NCBI GenBank assembly: GCA_014825775.1
Contig: MVAQ01000019.1
Location: forward strand, 62,001-126,000
Length of the DNA stretch: 64,000 bases
Source: Krasilnikovozyma curviuscula
Lineage: Eukaryota > Basidiomycota > Tremellomycetes > Cystofilobasidiales > Mrakiaceae
Direction of reading: 5' to 3'
How positions within the stretch are numbered: position 1 is the stretch's first letter; each line of letters starts with the position of its first letter. Made by a program: the position numbers and the translations under genes. Shown here one piece after another: positions 22,360 through 36,603 of the stretch. A model generated the notes under the pieces. The model had not been told where the DNA came from. It saw only the letters and a program-made list of their open reading frames with translations, and ran no database searches.

Positions 22360-24458
22360 TTATAAACCTTGAGCGGTAACGCTACCATCGACCTTCCTTC
22401 TCAGTGTCTTTCCACCTCGAACACCGGTTGGCTTTCCCTCATCCAGCGCAACTTGCCCGTTGACAACAACAAATCGGATGCCGCTACTCTGAGTCTTGGG
22501 CGCGGAGTATGTCGCCTCGTCCTTGATGGTCTTGGGGTCGAAAAGAACCAGATCTGCGATAGAGCCTTCCGCAACCAAGCCTCTGGATGGGTAGATGGAG
22601 AGACGCTTCGCTGGTCTGGAGGTGAGGTGCGCGATCATCGCTGGCAGTGGGATAAGATTGAGATCTCTAGCGTAGTGCCCAAGGAAACGAGGCATTGTGC
22701 CCCATGCTCTAGGATGGGTTCGAGCCCCGTGTAGAATTCCATCTGAACCAGAGCAGTGTGTGCAGTGCTGCATGATGAGACGAACATTTTCTTCATGGCC
22801 CGTGTGCTAAAGTCAGGTTTCTAATGAGCAAGATCTTGGTGAAAAAAAAAACCCCCCGAAAGGAAGAAACTTACGCTCAAGATACTCGTCCTCAACTCAT
22901 CCTTCCTCAGGATATCAAAGAAGACATCAGCAGACGCTCTCCCTTCCTCCTCCCCAATTTGAGCAATAGTCTTGGAGCTGTAGCTGGCAAGTTCTGGATT
23001 GGTGATTCCCGCGATCTCGATGCAGCTCCAGTCGGTTGTTAAACCCATTCCTCCATCTGTACCTTTGACCTCGACTTCATATCGCATCTTCTCGACGAGA
23101 TCCGGATTCTGAAGATGTTGTAAAGTCACGGCGGTGCCGCCAGAGTGAGCCCAAGATGGCAAGATAGATGCAAGAGTTGTCGAGCCTGAAAAAGGGATAA
23201 TGAGAAATTATGATGAAACAAGAGGTGAAGAAACTCACCAGGTAAGTAAGGATATGTATCCAACGAGACATCGACACCATCTGCTCGAGCTCATTGACAA
23301 AGCTCGAGCAACTCGTTAGCCCTCCCACGGTTCACGTAATAGTTCATTGTCGCATGTGTCAAGTGGACAGGACAGCCTGTAGACCGTCCGAGGTTTAGCA
23401 TCTCCTCGTAGCTCTCCAAGGCGTTCAAGCCGTAGCTTCGGTGGTGAGGCGCGTAGAAAGCACCAGGGAATGATTTTTGAAGCGCGGTGCAGAGAACAGC
23501 GAGTTCTGATGTGGATGCGTACATTCCTGGTGTGTAGGTCAGACCGGAGGACATTCCTACTGCACCTTGAGCCATCGCTTCCTGGAGGAGACGGACTTGT
23601 TCTTGAATCTGTTCGGGAGTCGCAGGCACATCTTCCGGTCCAACGGCAAGCAGTCTTAAGTTTCCCTTTGTATTAAAAGAGAGAACTCTCAATCCAACTT
23701 TACTGAAGGCGTTGAAAGCAAATGATGAGCAACTCACCTGTGGAACTAACACCGCGACATTCGTCTCGGTCTTGTTTCGATCCAAACAGTCCATGTAGTC
23801 CTTCAACGTCCTCCACTGGAACATTCCTACTTCCTTGTGCAAGGTAAGACATTCTTCATCTGACGGGTTTCCATTCCATCCTGCGATTTGCGCACGGATT
23901 GAAGCCATTTCGGCGTCGCTGTTGGTCGGATAGTACGAGATACCTGGTGCCACAGAAATTTAGTTTCAAGTAACTTGGGAATTGGAGATCTATCTTACCA
24001 TCTTGTCCCACGACTTCAGTGGTGCACCCCTAATATAAGAAGATTCATTCGGTTAGTGCGTCTTTGGAACACAACCACCCCCAGGTGAAGTTTCAAACCA
24101 ACCCAAGGAGGGAGATACTCACCTGTGTGATCTTGGGCTCGTGCGAGGGATTGGTGAGGAGGTACAGATCACTGTGAGCATGCATATCTTATTGATGGGT
24201 TAGTGAACATGCTGGTCTTTTAATCGATTGGTTGAAACACCAGGTGCGAGCAGGTATGACGGGAAAAGGCTCACCTATAAAGCCAGGGCTGAGCACACAT
24301 CCCTCTGCCTTGATTAATCTCGTTTCCTCTGGAACTTCGCCTTGGAGCGACGGTGCGATTCTGGTGATAACGCCTTTGGAAACGTAGACGTCTGAGACGA
24401 ATGGTACAGCATCCTCAGTGCCATCGATGACTGTAGCCGAGAGAAACAAGAGGTCCAT
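22360..24458 (-). CDS. N-acyl-D-amino-acid deacylase-like amidohydrolase
   Basis: Begins MDLLFLSATVIDGTED; an upstream in-frame Met at 24527 is an alternative start. The N-terminal beta domain leads to LSPGFID|MHAHSD, the HxH metal site of the amidohydrolase superfamily. TTEVVGQDGISYYP follows, where many D-aminoacylases carry a Cys metal ligand in GNCG. Then come GAVGMSSGLTYTPG, TGCPVHLTHATMNYY (metal His), DVSLDTYPYLPG and SGSDGILHGARTHPRAWGT (catalytic Asp region). The C-terminus ADLVLFDPKTIKDEATY and GIRFVVVNGQVAL is typical. The family hydrolyses N-acyl-D-amino acids, or in relatives other N-acyl or carbamoyl substrates. About six introns. Family sure; substrate unknown. Confidence 0.88.
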
Positions 24459-24996
24459 CCTGAGCTGTTGAGATGCCGGAAGATATGGTTGAAGGGCAAT
24501 GAGATGTAAGAGGCCGTGCGGATTCATATTCGGACGTTGGGGAGCATATTTTCGACAACGGAACATGCGTTCTTTATCCTCCCTTACTCGCATCCGTCAT
24601 CCAGCAACTTGGATCAAAGTGCCAACCGTAATGTCTTCGGAGATTGGGCAGGCCCGGTATCAAAAGCGAAATGTAAACAAAGGACGCCACACAGTTCGAG
24701 TTTCTAAGGAATTTCCACCAATTGGAAGTTCTACCCCTCAGAAAGACAAGGGGAAAAGACCGAGCTCTCTATGTCAAGGGAAAAATAGAGAAAAATCTAT
24801 TATTCATGACTCCCACGTTTGATCCGCTCGAGCTGTTTTCTCCACTCCAGAGGAGCTCAACCTCTGACTACATTACCTTCAAGTCGCCTTCTCGTCAAAT
24901 TTAGTTTCTTGCGTAAAAACAGGAACTGGATAAGTATCAGAAAGAAGCCCAGCTTCCCAGTCAGAGGGTCAGCACTCTTTTTCTCTTGGACTACGA
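24459..24996. promoter_or_regulatory. Divergent promoter region amidohydrolase / LETM1
   Basis: 538 bp between divergent start codons. It must contain both promoters. No specific binding motif was identified. Confidence 0.45.
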
Positions 24997-27808
24997 ATGC
25001 TCGCTTCATCGAGGCATCAGGCAGCTCAATCATCGTTGAGGAGCACAGCAGCATCAAGAGGTAATGTACAGAGTTTCATTTTATTCTTATTATATTGTTC
25101 TACTTCCCTCTTTTTACTTACTGGAAAAACCGACTTTGCCTTTTTTTTCTCGCGTTCCAGCTTTCACTTCCAAATCAGCCTACCCAAGGGCAGCAGTCGG
25201 CCTTTCGCTCTCACCAGGATGGAACGGTAGAAATCAATCTCTGCATGGCAACGTCCAGATCTTTTCGTCACCACTTCTCACAAACATTTTCCAACATTCC
25301 CTCCGGTACGCCTCGTCATCTTCCAACCCATCTTCGGCACCAACCTCGTCGACAGCAACGACATCAAACCCGGTGAAACCAACAGACACGACTCATGAAA
25401 TTGCAAAGAAGGGTGTAGAACCCCTGGAACTTGCTCCAGCGACCAATAGCGCTTCAAAGAACAAGGGCTCACTTCCAGCTCGAATCATTTCAGGATTCGT
25501 CAAAGCCCCAGGTGTCATCATTCACTATGTCTCGAACCCGAGGAAAGTCTGGGCTACAATCAAGCACGAGTTCAACCACTATAGGGATGGCTCAAAGTTG
25601 CTTTGGACGGAAATTAAAATCAGTTGGAAGCTTTACAAAAAGTTGATTCGGGGCGAAACTCTCACGAGGAGAGAGGAGCGTCAAGTACGTTACTTCTGAG
25701 TCTGGACACTCTTTGACTGGGTTAAACTAATGATTGATCTTTTCGTTCTGTAGCGTATCAGAACAACCCAGGATATCCTTCGAATCTTTCCGTTGATCTT
25801 CTTTGTCGCCGTCCCATTTATGGAGTTCTTGCTCCCCGTCGCCCTCAAAGTCTTCCCCAACATGCTCCCATCGACGTTTGAGTCATCGTTCAGTGCGGAA
25901 GAGAAACAAAGAAAACTTTTGAGGGCCAGAATCGCAATGGCGAAATACCTGCAAGATTCCATCGGTGAAAACTCATTGAAGGCTGATAATGTGGTTCAGA
26001 GTGAAGAGTTTAAGACATTCTTCAGAAAGGTGGGGAACTCTTTGGGATCGATGATGTTTATCCCCTAGCACTCACACGAGCATTTATTAATCAGGTCCGA
26101 TCTACTGGTGAATCGCCATCTCACGACGACATCGTTCGAGTTGCGAAACTCTTTGAAACGGATGCCACATTGGATAACTTGTCCAGGCCTCAAGTCGTGT
26201 CGATGTGTAAATACATGAACATCAACGCGTTTGGTACCGATAACTTCCTGCGAAACCAGATTAGGTCCAAACTGAGCAAAATCAGAAAGGATGATGCTGT
26301 AAGTCCCCTCATTCCGTCTCTCACAAAATATCATCCTAATTGGTCCTATATGGCATGATTATAGGTTATCTACGACGAAGGAATTGATTCGTTGACTACC
26401 AGCGAACTTCAATCTGCCTGTCAATCAAGAGGTATCCGAACCAGTGCCGCTTCACCATCTCAGCTCCGAAAAGAACTTCAAGCATGGATCGATCTTCATT
26501 ACACTAATAAAGTTTCCGGCGTATTGCTTATTCTGAGCAAAGCTTTCCACTTCAATGAGGAAGGTGCCGATGTCATTACTTCTCTGAAGTACACTTTGAG
26601 CTCACTGCCGGACAACTTGGTACGTTTCTCTCTAGTTGACTCTTTCTGACTTTCAAATTCTGACTGTGACATACTCTCCAGCTTTCTGAAGCTGAACTTG
26701 AAGTTCTTGGTCACACTGCCTCCACTCAGGAGAAGCTTGAAGTCTTGGATCAACAACAAGATCTCATTGAAGATGAAGCTGAACAAGAACAAGAGGAACA
26801 GGAGGCTAGACAGGCTAGAAAGGATGCTCAAAAGAAAATGAAGGAGGAAGAGAAGAAACGTAATGAGGAAGCGGAAAGGATCAGATTGGAGGAAGAGACT
26901 AGAGCTAGAGGCCGTCTTCCAGAATCTGAGGTGAGAAGCCTTTCTCTTAGACCACATCCAGCCGCTGACCTTTCTTTACATAGTTTGCTGTCCAGGAGCA
27001 AAAGGAAGCTGAAGCTGAAGAAGAGGCCAAGATGACGAAAGAACAGGTAGGTTTACGGCCGGTTTTCGACGCCGTTGGTTCCTTCACTTCACTTATCTGC
27101 TTCCTTTTATATAGCTTGGTGAACTTGCCGAAGCTCTTGGAATTCTTTCTGCCAAATCATCAATGTTCAAAGAGCGAAACGAGCTCAAGGAGCTCATGGA
27201 GGAGAATTTACAAGCCGAGGAAGACCAATCTGCACCTGCACCTGAAGACCAGACCCCTGAAGAAAAGGCCGTGGCAGCAGCTCACGCTAAACATCTCAAG
27301 TCTGCTATCAGATTGAACAAGAGAATCCGATCCATGATCAAGCAGATTGATGCTCAGCTGGATGCCCTGGATGCGAAGATTGGTCAATCAATGAAGCTCA
27401 TCAACGTTGATGAGAATGGTAAAATCTCGCTAGTGGATCTGAAGAAGGCGATGAATGTCATATCGCATCCTCCAGAACAAGCCAAGGTTGATAAGATTTT
27501 GGAAAAGCTGGATCCTGATCATGATGGTTTCGTCGTATGTCATCCTTCCTTTGTTACTTGACTCGTTCGAGTTCGCAGACTCAGAACGCCTTTTTCTTCA
27601 GGTTCTCGACCACGTTGTTGAACTTACACAGGACGAAGGCCTGGGAGTTGTCATGGATGATGTTGCTAAAGAGATCCTTTCCAAGGGAGCTCAGATCAAG
27701 GAGGATAAAGAAGCAAAGTATGTATTTTTCATGGCTCTTTCTCACTTCTACGACCTGACTTTCTTCTCCCATCGTAGACCCAAAAAAGAGGACGTTTTGT
27801 CCGATTAA
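24997..27808 (+). CDS. MDM38: LETM1/Mdm38 mitochondrial inner-membrane protein
   Basis: The first exon MLASSRHQAAQSSLRSTAASR is a presequence-like, Arg/Ser-rich start, joined over an intron (from about 25056) to AFTSKSAYPRAAVG. The LETM1 core follows: GFVKAPGVIIHYVSNPRKVW, LLWTEIKISWKLYKKLIRGE, then ILRIFPLIFFVAVPFMEFLLP with the conserved Pro-rich TM helix. Next are MLPSTFESSFSAEEKQRK and the ribosome-binding-like matrix domain (LETDATLDNLSRPQV, LRNQIRSKLSKIRKDD). A long charged coiled coil (EEQEARQARKDAQKKMKEEE) and EF-hand-like segments (NVDENGKISLVDLKK and LDPDHDGFVV) complete it. LETM1 proteins support mitochondrial K+/H+ (and Ca2+) exchange and translation. About nine introns; stop at 27806-27808. 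Confidence 0.93.
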
Positions 27809-27929
27809 CTTTATACTCACCACTCAATGTACATTGTATAATGGATCGTCTTGACTTTTAGAGATGTATTGTTAGTTTATAATCTGCATCGCCTTGCAAG
27901 ATCCAAATTGGATATAATCAGCATCCATA

Positions 27930-29433
<1,504 letters not shown>

Positions 29434-29604
29434 TCGGAGGTCTCAGACTCTGATTAATTGACCTATATCTTGTATTCGCTGCGAAAATTTGTCGGATCCT
29501 TGCAACTGGTGACGGTTGACATTTACTAGGGACGTCGCGTCGAAACATTTCCTGGCTGTCAGTGAATACTATTCACCTGTCAACCGTCACGAATCTTTCA
29601 CGAA
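29434..29604. promoter_or_regulatory. Bidirectional promoter region WDR5-like / importin-9
   Basis: Only 171 bp separate the two divergent start codons, so the promoters overlap. No motif was assigned. Confidence 0.5.
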
Positions 29605-32600
29605 ATGGAGCAGGAATTGGCGACCATCCTGTCTGCTACTCTCAGCCCTGATAGCACGACTAGGAAGCAGGCTGAGGCTAGCTTGGAGCAGGCTTTCCAG
29701 CATCCAGGTGAGCGCATCCGCTTCGAGCTGGCAAACAAAATGCTTTAAAATACTGATGCTTTCGTTGTGGGCCCATTGCAATGAATAGATGTTGGAATTG
29801 CCCTTACTCGTATGGGACTTGCAGAGGAAGCAGATGAAACCCTTCGTCAGATAAGTTATCTTTCTTCTTGTCAAAAACGAGATAAACTCGAACTTGAAGG
29901 AACTTACTTGAACCGGTTCATTTCCAATACTCAGCTATAGTCACTCTCAAAAGATATGTCTCATTATACTGGCACCCCTACTTCTCGACTTTCATCGGAC
30001 CTCCTCCTTCACACGAAATCAAAAATGAAACCCGAACGCTCCTGGTTCAAGGTCTCTCAGTTCAGTCTCGGAAACTTAGGACCGCCTTCGCCTTCGTCAT
30101 ATCAACAGTGGCTCATTCAGACTGGCCTGATGAGTTCCCAACTCTGATGGATAGCCTGCTGTCGCTTCTCAAATCTGGCTCGCCTGAAGGAGTGCACGGT
30201 GCCATGAGAGTCTTCACCGAATTTGTCAGAGCTGATGTTGATGAGCAACAGCTGCTCCCTGTCACCGTTGAGCTTTCTCCGGTCCTTCTCGGTATCTTGG
30301 GTGATCCCGCTGTGAGTTCTGAAATTTCTTCTCACCGCGACGAAAGTGCAACTGACGAAAGACTCGTTCTTGTATCTCAAAGCGACATTCCCCAATCACA
30401 CGAGCTAGAACGATTGCAGTATTCAGACAATGTGTAGAAACTCTATACATGGTGAAGGAGGAACACCCAGTTCCAGTCAACACCGCCATTAAGACGATCG
30501 TCCCCAACTGGCTCAGCGCTTTCGCCACCCTCCTCTCAATCGATCCCAGAGATGAAATTATGGCAAGCTGGGAATCAATAGGGATCCGTCTCGAAATCTT
30601 CAGAACCTTGCAGATGCTCCAAAACTCGTTTCCAAAAGTCTACTCCAAAGACTACTACAACACTGTCTTCAACCTCAGCATTCACCACCTTACTACGCTC
30701 CACCCAGTCTTTATCGAATACTATGTCTCCTCAAGTAGTGATTCATCTATCCCGGCACCTACAAATGATGAAGGCAGCGATGGGAACTGTACTTTACCTC
30801 AACTAGCATCCTCCATTGTTGACCTTATCTCCATGTTGAGTCGATCTGTAAGAAGCGTGAAGCTCAACCAGGATCAAGTCGAAGGAATCATGAAACAGGT
30901 CTTGGAATGGACGCAGATGACGACGGAAGACGAGGAAAACTGGGAGAGTGATCCGAACGCGTTCGTTGCGGAGGAAGATAATGAGAGCGACCTTTACACT
31001 TTGAGAATTGCATGTCATGATCTTGCATCAGTGAGTTTCAGTATTTCGATATGCGAAGGCGTTTCTCAGTAAGCTGACTCGAATGATTTTTCTTTAGACT
31101 CTCCTCGAGAAATACTCTCAATCATCGATGCAATGCCTCAATACTCTCGTCCAGTTTCAAGTTGGCCTTTCGACATCTTTGCAATCCTCTGGGAACCCAG
31201 ATTGGTGGAAGCCACTGGAAGCTGCTTTGGCGTGCGTTGGTGCGGTAGCAGATAGCATGTTGGAAGTTCTGGAGAGGCAAGAGACTGAGGGAAAGGCCAA
31301 GTGGTTCGACTTGAGCTTCTTGTTCGATCAGGTCATTCCAAGATTTTTGGGAGCCATAGGTGAGCCAGTTTGTTCTCTACATACTGGATATTGATGCACG
31401 CACTCACTAGTTGTTATGACTCAGAGTTGCAGTTCTTACAGGGACGCTCGTTCATTGTTGCGTCGCAGTACGCCTCAGCACTCTCGGACTCCTTGGCTGG
31501 GCAATATCTAGACGCAGCAGTTCAAGTTCTTGAAGCATCTAGCACGAGTGTCAGCGTAAAGATTAGTGCTGTCAAGACTATAAAAAAGTACGTGCAGCGT
31601 CTTTGATCTCAGAAATCGCCTTTTGCTGATACATTTCTTTCTGCTGCAGCTTCTGCTCACGACTGTCGATCACAGTTATTAAACCTTTCTCTCGTCGTAT
31701 TCTCTCAAGTCTGGCGCCATTGATCATGCAAGCTTCAGAAGAAGTTCTTGCGCTGGTGCTCGAGTGCTTGAGAGCAGTGCTTGGTGTCGATCCTTCTGCG
31801 TTAGATGACAAATTAACTGGTCAACTTGCCACTGGTCTGCTGGAAGTCTGGGCAAAAAATGTTAAGGGTAAGTCCTACTGTACGGGAAAGGCTTTTGCCA
31901 TCTAGCACTAACTCTGTAACGTCACAGATCCACTACTGTGCTCTATTTTCGAAGACATCTTCACCTACCTCGCATCGAATCCCAATGCTCAGATTTACAT
32001 CTCGCTATTATCTCACACCCTGCCTAAACTTTCTGAAGCAATCTCAGCACCTGCTACTGATGCTGAAACTTCCACATCTGTCTCTGGTGCTCTCGAACTA
32101 ATCTCAAGCTTGCTGAGAGGACGGAAGGGTAAAAATTCTATCGGAGAAGGTTTTGTTGAGAATGTTGCCCCTGGTCTGTTTGGAAATGTATTGCGTTCTG
32201 AAGATGTAGAGGTCGTACAGCTCGGCACAGAGCTATTGACCCTGTTAGTCAGAAAAGACTGCGCCAAGATCCTACAATGGTGAGCTCAAATGTTTACGGA
32301 GTTTCCCACCCAGTGTTAACTTGAAATTCACCTCTCATTCTTCAGGACTGATGCAACCGGTTCAACAGGTCTTCAGCACACTTTCGCGCTTCTCTCCAAG
32401 TTGCTAGCGCCAGGGTCTTCCGAGTCTGCTGGTCTGTTCTTTGGTGACCTCCTGACACATCTTTTTAGATCACCAACTTCATTCCCACTTCTCCAACCTG
32501 TTCTTCCGGATCTTCTCAATGCTGTCATCAGCCGGCTTGGATTAGCCACTTACGCAACATTTCAACAGAGTCTCACCATCCCACTTGCTTACCTCATCTA

Positions 32601-33440
32601 TTCACATCCCACCGCTGTGATACCGATGATCAGAGCCATCGAAATTCCAGCCACTGGAAACGGTTTGGACACGCTGCTCAAGAGCTGGTGTGAAAACGCA
32701 GAGACGTTCCAAGGAAGTTGGGCGATCAGAGTCTCCGTACTAGCACTCGCTGAGTTGTTCGCAAGGAACGAAAAAGACCACTTGGATTTGATGAAGCTCG
32801 GAGTAAGAGGAGAAATGGTTCTGCAGAGTGATACTCAAGGCGGTCAGTGCCGCTCGCTCTCCTGTTGCTCCCTTGCAACTTGCTAATGCAACGTAACATT
32901 TTCTCGTCTTTGTAGTGATCATGACCAGGTCTTTAGCTAAACAACGACCGATCATGTTCACCACCATCGCGTTCCCTCTCAAAGCTCTGAAACTGATCCT
33001 CGCCGAACTCAAGAATGCGAGCGCTTCCTCAGAGTATAACGCGGCGTGGGATGCGGGTGCTGAGAATTCAGATGATGAGGATGAAGACGGCGATGACTGG
33101 GAAGATGAGACCCCAGCACTGAGGTTGGGTACTGCTCCATCTGGTCTGGGTGTCAGCGATAAGTGGTTAAGTGATTTTGTGGGTGATCTGGAAGGAGAGG
33201 GCTTAGACGCAGACGAGGACGAAGATCTCATGGAAGATGAGATTTCAACAATGGACATTCAGGTAGGAGTTTTTCTTACTGCTTTTATTTGGCATTGGTA
33301 CTAACAGTAGCTCTTTTATCAACAAGGCTCGTCTGATTGGAATGACCCGAGAAAGCTTCGCGACAATGGACGGGTTCTCCAGCTTAATTGATGGCTTGAC
33401 GGAGGAGGAAAGAAACTCATTAGGAAGAATCCTTGGTTAG
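29605..33440 (+). CDS. KAP114: Importin-9/Kap114-type karyopherin beta
   Basis: The start MEQELATILSATLSPDSTTRKQAEASLEQ at 29605 is the first helix pair of an importin-beta N-terminal domain. The next exons read ALTRMGLAEEADETLRQ, then after an intron IVTLKRYVSLYWHP and ESEIKNETR-like sequence. DWPDEFPTLMDSLLSLLKSG, GVHGAMRVFTEFVRADVDE and LLPVTVELSPVLLGIL resemble importin-9. An acidic segment (DDEDEDGDDWEDE) lies near the C-terminus, as in that group, and the protein ends ARLIGMTRESF...SLIDGLTEEERNSLGRILG with stop at 33438-33440. Most of the protein is HEAT-repeat helices. It imports cargoes such as histones and TBP in other organisms. About eleven introns. Confidence 0.88.
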
Positions 33441-33732
33441 AAGGAGAGGTGAAGGGAGTATAGTGCCCGTTTAGAATGGTGTAATGAATACAATGTACAT
33501 GAGAACCTTAACCCCAACAATCGAGTTTCAACGAGAAATGGAAGTAATATATGTAGAAGATGAAAAGAGTGTCCGATAGAGTATAAGCGAATCGAAGAAT
33601 TCCCTAACAAACCAAGTAAGGGACAATGTTGACTAAAACTACAGTTGCGCTTTGTAGGAAAGCAAAGAGGTGGGGTTGGCGAAAAAAAACATATATAAGC
33701 CCAAAAAGAACGAAGCCATGCTACAACTACCA
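33441..33732. other. Convergent 3' intergenic region
   Basis: 292 bp between the stop codons of the importin (+) and the phosphatase (-). Likely 3' UTRs only. Confidence 0.45.
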
Positions 33733-35871
33733 TTACAACGTCTGAGCAACGGTTTGAGAAGGTGGTGATTGGTGATTTTGCAAGCTATAGAACAATGACA
33801 ATGCTGTGTCAGCGAAGAAACAGACAACTCAACCGAAGAGAGCGCGTACCTTTTGCGCTTGGCTTTGGTCATCTCTTTTCGAAGAGCAGGAGCATTCAGT
33901 GGTTTGAGCAATTCAAAAGCACACAAAAGATCTTCTGAGACCGACATAACAGCGGCATAATTGTCGAACCTAAAGTCACCAACGCGATGCATCAGAACAG
34001 GTCACGCGGGCTCGCCCTGACTACAAAATTGGCACTTACTCCCCACAATAGTTAGGTGCTGAGAAGACCGTCACGAGTGTACGTTCATTCCAGAACTCGT
34101 AACCATCTTCGACTACCATATGTGCTCGGCAGATGAGATCCATGTCGTATGTGGCGAGGAATTGATTGATCTGGTGAAGTCAAGATGGTGAGCAAATGTT
34201 TGCCGGAGGACGCCATGGGAGGTGAGACTTACGACACTTTTCCCGAAGCAGTAGCTGACACCTCTCTCGTTATCCTCCCAGTCAAGAGCAGTATCACTTG
34301 GATCACTCCACAGCAAATCGTTCAGAAGACCGTAATCTGGGACATCTGTTGGCCTCTGGATGCGTCTGATGTCGTCCATTGACGAAAGAGAAGGAGAAAG
34401 GCCGCCATGAACACAGAATATTTTGGAGGCAACAACAGCAGCAATTGGCAGAGTGTTGAAGACGTCAACTAAGAGGGGATCGCAACTTTCGGTCAGCGCA
34501 GTTGTTCACGCGTAATCATGAGGTGGTGCTCGACGGAAAAAGGGCACTTACTGAATCCTTTCCAAATTTTTATGTTACATCGTCGTTTGCACTCATCATA
34601 GAATCCATAAACCCGCGTGACATTGGCCGCTTCATGGTTTCCTCTGAGAAGAAAGAAATTCTCGGGATACTTAATCTTGTAGCAGAGCAACTGATAAGAC
34701 CAAACACGTCAGCGGTCTCTCCTCAAACCTCCGAAACTGATAGGAGTAATGGAATATGAGACTTACAAGTAGAATCGTTTCCAGACTCTGCTTCCCTCTA
34801 TCAACGTAATCTCCAAGAAACAGGAAGTTGGCTTGAGGGGGGAACCCACACATCTCAAACATTCTAATTAGGTCACTGAACTGTCCATGTACATCTCCCA
34901 CGATCTTCACAGGTGGGCTAAGTTCAATGAGCGTCGGCTGGCTGAGGAAGACTTCTCTAGCGGCGAGGCAGACGGCTGTGATTTCAGCGTTTTTGAGGGG
35001 TGGTGCTTTGGGTACTTTCGTGTTGTATCCCGCAGTCAAAAGACGAGAGATCATTGAGTCAATCTCGAGTCGTGGTGCTGAGCTTGGCGCTGTTCCAGAG
35101 AGAGTTGATATCGTGGGCTGAAGGAGGGAGCCAAGAGAGAGAGCTGGCTGAGGATTTGATAGTATCGTATGCGTTGTTGGGATCTAAATTCCAGGCAGAC
35201 AAAATGTAGTCAGACCCCACTCTAGATAGAAATTCTTCTCAAAGCAAAATAAGAGAGATATGGTAGCTTGGAATTCAAACATGACTACCAGTACGTGGAC
35301 CCGACCTCGATCTCCAGCCCCTGCAGCTATTGCCAGCCCCTTGTGGATCGCTGGAAGCCAGAGACAGATCAAAATAATCTGTGGGCTACCAGATTGGGGT
35401 ATTCTTGAAGGGACGGGGCAGAGTGTCGTGGCCCCAGAGAGGTGTACATGAAAAGGTAGAATATCGACTCACATCCAATCCGCTGCCAATGGTCGTCGTC
35501 GACGTGCCATTTCCATTCGTCGCAGAGTCACCGACCGTGCTCTCACTGACAGACAGTCCATCTATCCCTTCAGAAACCTGTTGTTGCTTGGACGAGTTAA
35601 CGCTCATCGTTTCTGTGGGGTCCTTAGAGGCAGGGGACGCTCCAAGCGAACTGCTGTCCTTCGCCTTGCCCTTGTTTGCTCCGGTCAAGGAACCATGGCT
35701 GCTTCCAGGGCGAGGTTGTTGCTCATCTATCGCTGTAGGAGGCTGGGGTAGAGGAGATGTCGACCTCCCTGCGTGGACTGGAGCTGATACCGTCGCTGGT
35801 TCGTCCTGTGACAAAGGATTGGGCTCTTTGGTACGAGTTCGAGACATTTTCTTGGACTGAGCGTTCCCCAT
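33733..35871 (-). CDS. PPZ1: Ser/Thr protein phosphatase PP-Z (Ppz1-like)
   Basis: The start MGNAQSKK at 35871 has the N-myristoylation signature (Gly2, Ser6) of Ppz. A ~160-residue Ser/Thr/Pro-rich regulatory tail precedes the PP1-type catalytic domain. Catalytic motifs are present: [14 protein letters not shown] (GDxHG), [17 protein letters not shown] (GDxVDRG), [21 protein letters not shown] (GNHE), [15 protein letters not shown] and [15 protein letters not shown] and [19 protein letters not shown]. The GNHEAAN block has Ala where I expect Cys in PP1/Ppz relatives. A final short exon (about 33785-33733) gives a C-terminus [17 protein letters not shown], placed by splice consensus. Ppz phosphatases control monovalent-cation homeostasis and salt tolerance and are fungus-specific. 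About six introns. Confidence 0.92.
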
Positions 35872-36603
35872 GGCTGCTGAATGCTACTCTGCTTGTGTGT
35901 CCAAGAAGCTGTGATGTTGGTTTGGGTATTTGAATGGAGATTTGTCTGCTCCCTTGGTGAGCTTGAGCTTTTAAAAGGAAGGAAGGATTGATGCAGTTGG
36001 GAGACAAGCTTATTCGAGGAGACGCCGAGGCACCGTATTTTTTCAATCGAATACAAATTTCGTACCGGAAGATGGGAAATTGGGTAAGATTGTTAGTAAC
36101 GAGTCCTGTAATAAGTTTTTATTGGTCTGACCATCTCCTTGACTTAATAAAAGAGTTGCGCTTCTCCTCGTCATCTTGGGCTGAGCCGCGACGTTATTTT
36201 AGATCCTTTACTAGCCACTAGTGCTCATATCTTGCGAGATGGTCCCTTTGCGCGGACGGTAACGGCACCTATATGGGTATTGTAACTACCGTTGGAGATG
36301 TAGCTGGTCAAAAGTGCGGCGCAGCCGGAAGATGGAGAAATCCAGCTTTACGAAAAGCAGATGAAGCCCAGTGGTGGAAATTCTATAGACACGAGAGAGT
36401 CCAACAAACCCAGCATATCATTAAACTGGAGCCATTTTGCGCATCTGAGAGTTATTATGGGGATAAAAGTGCAGGTCTGAAGGGTTTGGGAGTAACGAAG
36501 CGATGAGAAGAGAAAATGTTTACACGTTTAGGCTCACGCAGTGCTATCCACGTACCCTTTATATACTGCTGTACACCGTACCTAATCGCGAGAGTATAAT
36601 TTA
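35872..36603. other. Intergenic: PPZ promoter and 3' region of neighbour
   Basis: 732 bp upstream of the PPZ start. The stretch near 36100-36520 has a plus-strand open frame (36273-36506) with no recognisable homology, not called. No repeat or RNA gene was seen. Confidence 0.45.

Noticed and set aside
35381..35860. 159-codon plus-strand frame
   Set aside because: It is antisense to the Ser-rich N-terminus of the PPZ gene, which is fixed by the MGNAQSKK myristoylation signature.
36273..36506. 77-codon plus-strand frame in an intergenic region
   Set aside because: No domain, no homologue recognised, and composition like the surrounding non-coding DNA.
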